Positions 45,497 to 54,838 of a stretch of 64,000 nt of DNA are shown piece after piece; position 1 is the stretch's first letter; each line of letters starts with the position of its first letter. Under the pieces are notes generated by a model. It saw nothing but the letters and a program-made list of their open reading frames with translations. It was not told where the DNA came from and did not search any database. The position numbers and the translations under genes are program-made. The stretch comes from Cyanophora paradoxa (Eukaryota > Glaucocystophyceae > Cyanophorales > Cyanophoraceae): NCBI GenBank assembly GCA_004431415.1, contig QPMI01000472.1, forward strand, positions 124,001-188,000, read 5' to 3'.

Positions 45497-48400
45497 ATGA
45501 GTTTCAATTATCCAGCAAACCTACAAACCATTCCCTCATCAGGAAGAGGGAAGACAGATAACAAACATGTAAATTTCGATAACTTGACAGCCAGAGGGTC
45601 AATCTCAATTGACCACAGTGCAGATGAACCCTCAAAGACTCACCCAAGAGAGCATGCACTTTCAATAAACGAAATGGATCCCGAAAAGGAGGATGTGAGT
45701 GTTGCTTTCAGCATGGGAAATGTGAAATCGAATCAGGTAGCCCAGATTAAAGCAACCAGGAGCAGACCAAGAAAACTGAAAACCAGTGGAACCCACCCAG
45801 ATATTCCAACTCGATTCGATAGTGGTAGGTTAATATTCAATGTTCAAAATGAGAAGGGTGGGCATCAGAGTGGTTTGAGAATCTATAATGAAGGATCAAA
45901 TGCAATTGCACAAATTCCCGAAATATTACAGATAGCCCCCCATGGAGAAACCAACAAAATCGAGTTCACTAACAATGTTTATCCAAGAGATATTGTGGAG
46001 AATGCGGCTTCTAATGCGCAATTCGGTTTCCAACTACCTGGTGATACAGCAAAGAATAAGGCGTCTATCACTGTCAACAGTAGCCCCACTCAATCAGTAA
46101 CAATTCATTTACATCCAGACCTTGTCGAAATGGATAGACACCTTTTACCTTTGGTGACAAACACCAAAGATCTTGGTATTAGAACCAGACAATGGCGAAA
46201 TATCCATGGAAGCAATGTCTATGCAAATGGAGAGAAACTTGTAAGTGAGAAGACCATAAGAGAGATCTTTGAGTATTATGGACCTGTCCCAGTTCCCTTC
46301 CCACTACCATGGGATCCACCAGATTTAACACCGAAAAAGCAACCAGGCAGAGAGTACACAGCAGATGAGACAGTTCCTTTTGGTCAACACATTGTGAGTT
46401 GGGAGCAGGTTCGAAATAAACCTATAATTGAACCAAGAAAGCAAATTGATGAGCAATATTTACCTCCTGAAATCGATATTTTGGAGCTTGACGAATACCA
46501 GTTCGTTCCAGATGAGGAGGAATACCTTCCTGATGGTTTCGACCCACAGGAGTATGAATATGATCAATATGACCCCAATGAGGAAGAGTATTTACCAGAT
46601 GGTTTAGATCCACAAGAGTATGAGTATGAGCAAAATTATGAACCCATGAGGAATATTTAGCAGATGGTCACGAACCACCAGTTGTGGATTATGAGCAACC
46701 ATATGAACCCCATGAAGAATTATTACCAGATGGATTTCGCCCAGAGATTTGGGAATTCTTCCCTGATTGGGAGCAGATCAACAATAAACCAGCCAGATTT
46801 CCACCAGAGGATCACAACCATGACTGGGATGAGATCTTAGGTAAACCAGAGAAATTCCCACCAGAGGATCATAGGCACGATTGGGAAGACATTGATAATG
46901 TCCCTCTCACATTTACACCATCTACACATCGTCACATTTGGAGCGAAATAGACGAACAGCCAGTTTTTGCACAATTAAATGCAATCGGAAACGTTTTTAA
47001 TGGGGTCACACTTTACCAATCGATTAATATACCTGAAAGGCTATTTTTGAATGATCATTATGTTAGTCTCAATGGGTCATTTACAGGTCAAGAAGGCACA
47101 CCGATGGTGGGAACTCTTGCAGTAAGATTACCCAGGGATCCAATCGTAAATGGAGTGTATAGTGGTGATTTCAACGTAGGAGTGAACGATACTTTCCCCA
47201 GTATTTATGTTACGAATTATCACCCAGGGGAAACAGGACAAGTAGCGGATTTTTCAGCAGCTATTCAAGTAAATGTAACGGATCAAAGCGCATATGATGG
47301 AGCAAGACCTAAAATAGTTTTCACAAGGGAGAAAGTTGTAAACTATCTTCCTGTTGCAGGACAACCCACAGATGATCACGGTAAATGTGAGATGGCGTGG
47401 ATTAAGACAACAACAGGTGGCGCCTTAGAAGTCAATCAGAGAATGGCGGCGAAAAACTTACATAATACAACCCTTTCCGGTGTTGTTACAGATGATTACT
47501 TAGAAAACAAAGATTATGTTACAAATACAGAATTACAGTTAGCTGTTACAGATTTTGTTACAGATACCGAATTAACGTCAGCTCTTGCGAATTATCTACC
47601 TCTCACAGGTGGAACTGTAACAGGAACTGTAAACGCTACCACTTTACAAATTGGTGGAACAACAATTCCAAAAGGTTATGATTTCGACCAATTAGATGTT
47701 ATTTCGACAGATAGAAGCGCAAATAATTGGAATTTAGGATGGACAGCAAGAACAGGACAAGCAGGATGTTATACAACACCACAAAATGATGAAGATTGTA
47801 GCGCTTGTTTTATGCGTTGGACAGTTCCAGAAGGTATGAAATCGTTTTACATTCAGCATATGCCGTGGGCGAATTGTCGATATTATGATATCTACGGGCA
47901 AACAGCCAATAATAACCAGCATTTCTTAAAACGTATAAATGCATATCAGGGAATCCAGGCAGTAAATCAAGATGGGACACATAATACTGTTTTGTTTGCC
48001 TCAATCAACTGTGAGTTTTACACAAAGATATTTGTTAAAGGTGGAAAAGGTCGCATTCATCTTACGGGGGTTTTCGGTTGGAGTAGACAGAGAGCGACAG
48101 ATAACGAGTTGGGGATGATTTCTTGGGATAATATATTTAGCAAACCATCATTTTATTCAGCCGCAGACCTCCCAGGAACAGCAACATGGACAGTGAACAA
48201 TTGGTTAAAATCAACAGACAATATAGAAAGATTTTGGTTTGGAAATGGTAATACGACATATATTCGAGGTTATGGAAACTCTGATAATGTTTGTGTGGAG
48301 TTTCGCAATGGCTCCGATTTAGCATTATTAAAATCATATAATAATGGTTATTTATGGGTAGGAGGAACTTTAAATGTTACTACAAGTGTAAGCGCACCAT

Positions 48401-50016
48401 CAATTACAGGAACTTCTATAAATGCAACAACCATAGATGTCGCAACATTAAAAAGAAATGGTTATGACGTTCCGAAATGTTACGCTTTTGATGACACAGT
48501 AGCAGGTGGCGCTTATCAGTTATCAAGCGGAACTTGGTTAACCGGTAGTGGGTGGTATTGGAATCCAGGATATAATTATGGAAGTTATGCACACAACAGT
48601 GAATACGATGATATAGCAGCTCCTTCAACTACTTGGATTCAGTATACAATACCCACAGCATTGGTTAATGGGACAGCATTCCTTACACATTTACCGTGGA
48701 CCAATGGTCGTTATTTTGAGATTTGGGGAGTCCGTAGTAATGGAGCAATTGTATTTATTACGAGAGTTAATAACTATCAGCCACATGACGGCAATAGCGA
48801 CGGTTACCACAATGGAGTTAATAATGTCCCTATTTTCCTTGCCGGTCGATTTACTCACATTCGTATTTATCCAAGAGTTGGGAGAGTTCACATAATGGGA
48901 ATTGGTTTTACACATGATCGAGCTAATAGTAGTTCATATGGTGGACACACCGGTTTTATTCATTGGAATAATGTTTACAGTAAACCTTCTATTCCTACAT
49001 CCTATCTGTCGTTAACAGATGTCACAAATTCTATTGGAAACATTACCAGTTTTGATGTGGTTTCAGGATGGAATAGTGCGACTGTATATTTTATAGGATC
49101 TTGGGGAACAGGTTGGAAACCTACAACAGACAATCCAGTAGAAGGATTTTATAGTATCATCGAAAATGATACCACAAGTGGTGACTACATGCAAATGGAA
49201 GTTCCCAGTGGAATGCGAACCTGTCATGTCCAGTATTTCTGTTGGACGAATTGTAGATATTTCGATATTGGAGGATATCGAAATGGTAGATGGAATCACA
49301 TAATGCGAGTGAATACGTATCAAAATATTTCAAATGTAGCCGATTCAAATTGGCATGATGGGTTAACATGGACATCCTTCTTTTGTGCGAATTTCTCACA
49401 TATTCGATTTATTGCAAGAAAGGGGAGATGTCACATTGGGATGATTGGATGGACAAAAGAAGTAGGAAGAACAGCACCAGCAAATGGAATGATAAGTTGG
49501 GATAATGTGTTTAGTAAACCAGGAACAGCAATATGGTCGCATAACACATGGTTAGCATCAACAGAAGGCTATTCACGTTTCTATTTTTCCAGTGATGGAA
49601 CCACATATATAAGAGGACATGGAACATATGTTTGTGTGTGGAGAGATGCAAATGATTGGGATATGGCGTCATTGGATAATGTGGGGACATTTTGGGTAAG
49701 GACACAATACCTTGCAAGTGATAGAAGATACAAAACAGATATTAAGAAGCTTACAGGCGCTTTACCAGCAATTGAAAGATTAGAAGGGGTGTCTTACAAG
49801 AAAAAAGATACCCAAAATGGTAGAACCTGTTTAGGACTAATAGCACAAGATGTGGAGAAAGTGATACCAGAAGTTGTTGGAAAAGGAAAGGATGGGCTGT
49901 TAGCAATTGAATACACAGCATTGGTTCCTGTTCTCATAGAAGCCGTTAAAGAATTATCCCAGAAATGCAAGAGTCTACAAGATCAAATAGACCAAATTAA
50001 AAATGTCACATTATAA
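45497..50016 (+). CDS. Giant modular fibre/adhesin with C-terminal S74 intramolecular chaperone, genome 1 (one frameshift)
   Basis: About 1,506 residues after joining at 46645, where one base is missing (NYEP then EEYLADGHEPP). An N-terminal region shared with genome 2 is followed by an acidic Tyr/Asp/Pro repeat (EEYLPDGFDPQEYEYDQ). Then come phage-fibre-like HxHxWxEIxxxPxxFPP repeats and three large modules with the signature YIQ..PW.NCRYYDIYG..IN.YQ...GR.H..G.GWS....G.ISWDN..SKP. The C-terminus SDRRYKTDIKKLTGALPAIERLEGVSYKK...LGLIAQDVEKVIPEVV is a Peptidase S74 domain with its Ser/Lys pair, which trims itself after helping a trimeric fibre fold; a terminal coiled coil follows. Likely the receptor-binding spike of the virion. 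Confidence 0.82.
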
Positions 50017-50019
50017 TAA

Positions 50020-50325
50020 ATGGCGACCTATCCACTTGGTGGAACCACCTATTCTACTGAGCCTGTTGCGCTTTCTTTTGATACGATCACCCTTGTAAAC
50101 GCATTACAAACAGTTGAAAAAACGATTCAGCAAACTAACAAACTGTCACCGGTTGTTCATGAATATAAAAACCTCTTGGTTAATGTCCTTGCGCAATCGG
50201 CTCATGGTGACCCAGTAAAAAAATATGGTGAATGTGATTCTAACCTCAAAGCGATGACATCCAACATCCAATGTCTAACAACCGCTTACCAATCTCTTGG
50301 ATCCAATCTAATTGCTTTGGCTTGA
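50020..50325 (+). CDS. Small fibre-linked protein, genome 1
   Basis: 101 residues (MATYPLGGTTYSTEPVALSFDTITLV...), starting three bases after the fibre stop. It is mostly helical with regular hydrophobic spacing and no Cys-rich or membrane segment. It is conserved next to the fibre in genome 2 (54530-54835), so it is probably a fibre assembly or attachment factor. No family recognised. Confidence 0.65.
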   Translation: MATYPLGGTTYSTEPVALSFDTITLVNALQTVEKTIQQTNKLSPVVHEYKNLLVNVLAQSAHGDPVKKYGECDSNLKAMTSNIQCLTTAYQSLGSNLIALA

Positions 50326-50364
50326 ATGGTGTTTATTTTTCTTTCCTTCTTAGTAAAAGAAGCA

Positions 50365-50706
50365 ATGGGTGAATATAATCGAGTTCAACTTCCAATATAT
50401 TCCCTTGGATCCCCTGCAATGCACTTTCGCCAACACGAAGTTAATGATGAAGTTCGTGGTTTAGAATCCACAGAGAGACCCAATTCCAATGGTAACTCCT
50501 TTGATAAAAATTCGATTATTCGAGTTAAAGAACTGAGAGCAGACAAGAATTCTGGTGTGGTTAAAACAACTCGACTCCTTGTCTCAAATGCAAACTTTTT
50601 TCAACCTACTAATGGAGGTCCTGATGCATACAGTGTTGATCTGAAAGCCCTCGATTTCGATAAGAATTCTGCTGCTGTTACTGTGAGATCAGGAGGAGAC
50701 ACATAG
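50365..50706 (+). pseudogene. Fibre-linked protein, truncated copy
   Basis: From MGEYNRVQLPIYSLGSPAMHF the protein matches the first ~111 residues of the intact 281-residue copy in genome 2 (53645-54490). At VRSGG it breaks off exactly where the inverted repeat at 50699 begins; the last two residues and the stop come from that repeat. The remaining ~170 residues are not found after the repeat, so this is a true truncation rather than a simple insertion. Confidence 0.75.
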
Positions 50707-50982
50707 TAAAATGCGGAGTTTTAACCCTCGGCTTAATCTTAATTGATTTTGTTGATATATCTCGTATATTCTATTTCAATCAATCGATAATCTGTGTATA
50801 TCTTATCGAATATTCATTTATTTCGATTATTTTGTATTCTTTTCGATATTTTATCGTAAATTTCTCTTATTTTCCGATTAGTCTTACTGAGTTAATCGAT
50901 AATCTGTATATATTTCCGAATAATATAACTGAATCTCAATTAGATCTTGCCTCTGGTTAAAACTCCGCATTTTACTATGTGT
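50699..50982. repeat. 284-bp inverted-repeat structure at the genome 1/genome 2 junction
   Basis: Perfect 28-bp arms at 50699-50726 (start ACACATAGTAAAATG) and 50955-50982 flank an AT-rich interior with repeated CGATAATCTGTATATATNTC-like and TTTCGATTATTTTG-like pieces. The arms have the same length as the host-junction hairpin at 26316 and also start ACACATA and end CC. No clear target duplication flanks it. It may be a terminal structure of genome 1 or a MITE. Confidence 0.8.
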
Positions 50983-52065
50983 GATTGGTCTTTTTGTTAA
51001 TTGATTTAATCGATATTATATTCATGTACTTTCTCGATTAAATTTAATTAAATTTAATTCATTTAATCGGAAATATATCGCTTAACTCGATTAAGATCCA
51101 TAAATGATTCATTTGTTTATATTAACAAATCGATCTCTTATTGAATTCAATCGTAATTATACATGAAACTTATATGATTTTATCATTGTTTTGTTGAGTC
51201 TAAGGGGGGACCCTTAGGATTTTGGGTGTGACAGGTGTGACAGGTGTGACAGGTCAATCCCAAGGAAAGTCCTAGTGAGAAATTGATTTTTAAAATCCAC
51301 GGGATAAACCTGTCACACCTGTCACACAAACCATATTCAGTAAGGACCTCATATATTGTGAAAATCTCAGTGTTAGTTGGTGTTAAATCTTTCAGGCAGC
51401 ATTTATTTGTCAGGCATTAAATCTATCGATTTTCATAAAGTATTTTATTTTGGCTAAGTCATTGTTTGGATTAACAATGAAATTTCAATTTTATAAAAGT
51501 TTTCTAAAAAGGTGCCTGACAATGCCTGACATACTATATTAGTGCCTGACAACTATATTATAGTGCCTGACAAACCATATATGGTAATACTATATGATAT
51601 AAACTACTTTCTCAGTGTTAGTTGGTGTAGTTGATTCAAAAAATGCATTTTATACTCTGATTCATTGTTATTTCCTGTGAAATTTGAGTCAACTCAACCC
51701 ACTTAGTCAACCCTTGCATTGAATTCGTAACAAAATCCAAATACTATTACTACTTTTACGATTAATATGAGTCAACCTTGAGTCCACTTTAATATAAATA
51801 TTATATAATAGGGGGAATCTAGGGGAGATGCTGAGTGTTATTGTAAGGAAATCGAATAGTATTCGAAATACTTGACATTGCTTAATGTAGGGTGCATTCA
51901 TATTTCGGCTACATCATACAGTAGAATTCTATTGTAACAAAAGCTACTGTAGAAAGAAAATCATTGTAGAAAGCTATTGTAGGAAAGGATATATTATATC
52001 CTTTTTTAACGATTGCCATTGTAATAAAAAAGGTAAATCACCCTGATCACCATAATAGAAACCCA
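50983..52065. other. AT-rich non-coding interval at the start of genome 2
   Basis: No supported gene. It contains the GTGTGACAGG inverted module (51236-51327), four TGCCTGACA repeats (51514-51572), and CTACTGTAG/CTATTGTA palindromic bits around 51915-51985. The GTGTGACAGG module also lies near the left end of genome 1, so this interval may be the corresponding terminal region of genome 2. Confidence 0.6.
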
Positions 52066-52464
52066 TCAAAACGGGAATCTATCATGTTTATGTCTCTCAG
52101 TCTTCTCAAATGTTAAGAAATTCATTGTTTTATCGATCTCATCAGCAACTGCTTGTGTTTTATGCTGAGCTTCTTTACCACAACTGAATATATCAATTGC
52201 TAACATGCCTTCATTGGAATAACAATGAGCTGTGCAATGGCTTTCATCTAATAGCAGAACTAATGCAAAACCAGGAGGTGATAGTTTGCCATCAAATATC
52301 TCACAGTGTTTATGAACAATCCTAATACCTTGTCTCAGTATAGCTTGTTCAAGGGTTCCCATAATCCAATTACCTAGGAAGCTCACATGCTCATGACCTG
52401 TTGCTATAGCTGATTTAGCTTTGTAATCAAGCATAACATGAAAGCCTCTGTATTTAGTCTCCAT
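52066..52464 (-). CDS. speD: S-adenosylmethionine decarboxylase proenzyme, bacterial (SpeD) type
   Basis: 132 residues from METKYRGFHVMLDYK; the longer frame to 52512 adds an atypical N-terminus. The core LLLDESHCTAHCYSNEG followed by AIDIFSCG matches the class 1 prokaryotic-type enzyme. The processing pair is Glu74-Ser75 (Ser becomes the pyruvoyl group). His80 is at +5 and Cys95 at +20 from that Ser, the same spacing as Ser63/His68/Cys83 of the Thermotoga enzyme. It decarboxylates AdoMet to supply aminopropyl groups for spermidine synthesis. No other polyamine gene is in view. It could alter host polyamines or supply polyamines that neutralise packaged DNA. Confidence 0.85.
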   Translation of the reverse strand: METKYRGFHVMLDYKAKSAIATGHEHVSFLGNWIMGTLEQAILRQGIRIVHKHCEIFDGKLSPPGFALVLLLDESHCTAHCYSNEGMLAIDIFSCGKEAQHKTQAVADEIDKTMNFLTFEKTERHKHDRFPF

Positions 52465-52487
52465 TAAGAATACCTTAGAAAAATTAA

Positions 52488-52766
52488 TTAAACATAATCG
52501 AACCGAATGCAAACATCCCTATATTCTACAGTTATTGATGAAGTAGCCCTTTTCCTATGTGCTTGACTTTTTCTTTTATTACAGTCCCTACACCCTGATC
52601 CCTTCACATGATTAAAGGGATATGTAAGGATCACCTTATTACACTGCAAACATCTAACAGATACTTTCTCTTGAGCTTTGATGTAATGTGTCTCACTGTA
52701 ATCGAATTTATCTTTACCATGGACTGTCATAGCAGCATCAATAAACTTTTTTGTTTTAATATCCAT
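52488..52766 (-). CDS. Small zinc-ribbon protein (DUF723-like)
   Basis: 92 residues. FIDAAMTVHGKDKFDYSETHYIKAQEKVSVRCLQCNKVILTYPFNHVKGSGCRDCNKRK follows the pattern of the DUF723-type repeat (FI-KA-..HG-KYDYS-V.Y....KV.I.C..H....P..H....GC..C), with a four-cysteine ribbon CxxC...CxxC. Such repeats usually accompany homing endonucleases or other DNA-binding proteins in viruses and phages. Here it stands alone, upstream of speD in the same direction. Confidence 0.7.
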   Translation of the reverse strand: MDIKTKKFIDAAMTVHGKDKFDYSETHYIKAQEKVSVRCLQCNKVILTYPFNHVKGSGCRDCNKRKSQAHRKRATSSITVEYRDVCIRFDYV

Positions 52767-52788
52767 ACTCTATATATAACCAATATTC

Positions 52789-53621
52789 TTATGGAGCAGT
52801 ATCCTGCCCAAAAATGGGGAAATATCGATTTGTCCCATAGTATTCAGCATAGGTATTCTGCTTTGCAATAAAATCGGTTCTCTCTGCAAACATCACACAC
52901 TTGTAGATACCAAACTTGGTGGCTCTCACTAGAAACTGATAGTCTTCCAAACCGAAATTGACTCCATGATAAGCAATACCGAAATTATCATATGGGGTGA
53001 TCACTACTGCAAAGTTGGGAGTTCCACCTTCAACTTGGCATACAGCATAAACATCTGGTGGAATATCCACAACTACCTTGTAGTGGTCACCAATCTCAAC
53101 AAGAGAGTCTACTACTGCTGTTTGTTCATTCACAACAATTGGGAATATCTTGATTATATAGGGAGCATTCATGCTGGGGACATAGGTTCGAATTCTTGTG
53201 TTGGGATCAATGGGATTGGGTTGATCATTCACAAATAGAGGCGCTCCAACAGCCCCACCAACCCTAAGACCATCACCAATATAAGCTCCCCCCGATTTGC
53301 AGTTAATAGCTCCCGACCTAGATTCAAAAGAATAAGTAGACAGAGGATCTCCATAGCTATCTGGGTCTCCATAATGAGCAGAAAAGTTTGCATTTGTGAC
53401 AAGTAGCTTAGTTGTCTTAACTATTCCATTATTTTTATCACATCTGAGTTCCTGTAATCTCAGCTTGTGGTGGAACCAAATGTATTCATTGTAGGTTGGA
53501 CCTCTGTGGATTGGAGACCTTCCACATCATCAAAGGTAGCATGCTGTAAAACATGGTTTGCTGGTGCAGCTAATGAAAGCTGAGGTGTAATAATTCGTTC
53601 AAGTGGGGGTTGCTCAGCCAT
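52789..53621 (-). pseudogene. Fibre-linked protein paralog (one frameshift)
   Basis: It starts MAEQPPLERIITPQLSLAAP. A break near 53455-53480 separates it from the continuation LRLQELRCDKNNGIVKTTKLLVTNANFSAHYGDPDS..., SGGAYIGDGLRVGG and a 147-residue C-terminal part (NTRIRTYVPSMNAPYIIKIF...). This architecture parallels the neighbouring 53645-54490 gene throughout, so the two are tandem paralogs, each with an N-terminal anchor, a LLVTNANF centre and a β-rich C-terminus. One missing or extra base explains the break. Likely a virion surface or fibre-associated protein; the function is unknown. Confidence 0.6.
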
Positions 53622-53644
53622 TTTACATTAAAGGGATATATCTT

Positions 53645-54490
53645 TTATGGGGTTGGGTCATCAATAATATCTGGTTCCGAATAAAACCCTGTAACTGAAA
53701 GAGTATCAGGAGTAACACCTCTAAGAGCTGAGACAGCAGCTATATCTGTTCTGATACCCATAACTGTAATTGTATATTTTCCAATATCTGTAACAAACAG
53801 ATCATAGGTGAAATTGTTATTATAAACACAGAACCCTGTGCCAAAATGATCATATCCTTGAACACTGAAATGGTATCTGTGACCTGTCTGGTTATTGTTG
53901 GCTCTACATAAAGAAAGCATTGCAGAAGGAATGACCAGCCCTCTCATTACTCTTTTGGTTCCTTCAATCAATTCAGAGTTTTCAAGTGTGACAGTATAAC
54001 CTTGGTAAAATTGAATAAGTGGCTGCTGTGCAACAGGAGTATATAATCGAATTCGTTGTGGGTTCTCTACATTTTGTTCAAGAGTATCTGGGACATCATT
54101 ATACGAAATTGAGGATGAAAGCTGACCTGAAACTCTGCAGCCACCACCAATAAAAGCTCCTCCTGATCTCACAGTTACAGCAGCAGTGTTTTTATCATAA
54201 TCAAGGGCTTTCAGATCAACACTGTAAGCATCAGGACCTCCATTAGTAGGCTGAAAGAAGTTAGCATTTGTGACAAGAAGTCGAGTTGTTTTAACCACAC
54301 CTGAATTCTTGTCAGCTCTCAGCTCTTTAACTCGAATAATCGAATTTTTATCAAAGGAGTTGCCATTGGAATTGGGTCTCTCTGTGGATTCTAAACCGCG
54401 AACCTCATCATTTACTTCATGCTGGCGAAAATGCATTGCAGGGGATCCAAGGGAATATATAGGCAGTTGAACTCGATTATATTCACCCAT
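53645..54490 (-). CDS. Fibre-linked protein, intact copy
   Basis: 281 residues from MGEYNRVQLPIYSLGSPAMHF (an upstream in-frame ATG gives 294). It includes IIRVKELRADKNSGVVKTTRLLVTNANF, a Gly-rich stretch SGGAFIGGGCRVSG and a C-terminal β-rich part (RYHFSVQGYDHFGTGFCVYNNNFTYDLFVTDIGKYTITVMG). No family is recognised. It is always next to the fibre gene cluster in both genomes and present three times in the window, so a role in the adhesion apparatus is inferred. Confidence 0.65.
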   Translation of the reverse strand: MGEYNRVQLPIYSLGSPAMHFRQHEVNDEVRGLESTERPNSNGNSFDKNSIIRVKELRADKNSGVVKTTRLLVTNANFFQPTNGGPDAYSVDLKALDYDKNTAAVTVRSGGAFIGGGCRVSGQLSSSISYNDVPDTLEQNVENPQRIRLYTPVAQQPLIQFYQGYTVTLENSELIEGTKRVMRGLVIPSAMLSLCRANNNQTGHRYHFSVQGYDHFGTGFCVYNNNFTYDLFVTDIGKYTITVMGIRTDIAAVSALRGVTPDTLSVTGFYSEPDIIDDPTP

Positions 54491-54529
54491 TGCTTCTTTT
54501 ACTAAGAAGGAAAGAAAAATAAACTGCAA

Positions 54530-54835
54530 TCAAGCCAAAGTGATTAAATTCGATCCAAGGGATTGGTAGGCAACTGAAAGTGATTGAAGGTTGGATGTCA
54601 TTGATTTGATGTTGTTATCACATTCAGTGTATTTAGCTACAGGGTCACCATATGCAGATTTGGCAAGGACATTAACCAAGAGGTTTTTATACTCATTTAC
54701 AACTGGTGAGAGCTTGTTAGTTTGCTGAATCGTTTTTTCAACTGTTTGTCATGCGTTGACAAGCTTGATTGTATCAAAAGCAACAGCAACAGGCTCAGAA
54801 GAATAGGAGGTTCCACCAAGAGGATAGGTCGCCAT
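54530..54835 (-). pseudogene. Small fibre-linked protein with an in-frame TGA, genome 2
   Basis: Aligned codon for codon with the intact copy at 50020-50325. It starts MATYPLGGTSYSSEPVAV and ends AYQSLGSNLITLA. At codon 29 the intact copy has TTA (Leu) and this one TGA (stop). Everything after the stop remains conserved, so the change is recent, a sequence error, or a read-through codon. Confidence 0.7.
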
Positions 54836-54838
54836 TTA

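Larger units (their letters stand above)
26316..50982. mobile_element. Endogenous polinton-like virus genome 1
   Basis: An AT-rich block of about 24.7 kb. It carries the polinton/PLV hallmark set: double-jelly-roll capsid protein, minor-capsid candidates, A32-type ATPase, protein-primed PolB and RVE integrase, together with a PrimPol-D5 helicase and an adhesion module. The left end is the host-junction hairpin. The right end is set at a 284-bp inverted-repeat structure that truncates the last gene; this right boundary is inferred and could lie elsewhere. No Ulp1/adenain-type maturation protease was recognised. Confidence 0.7.
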
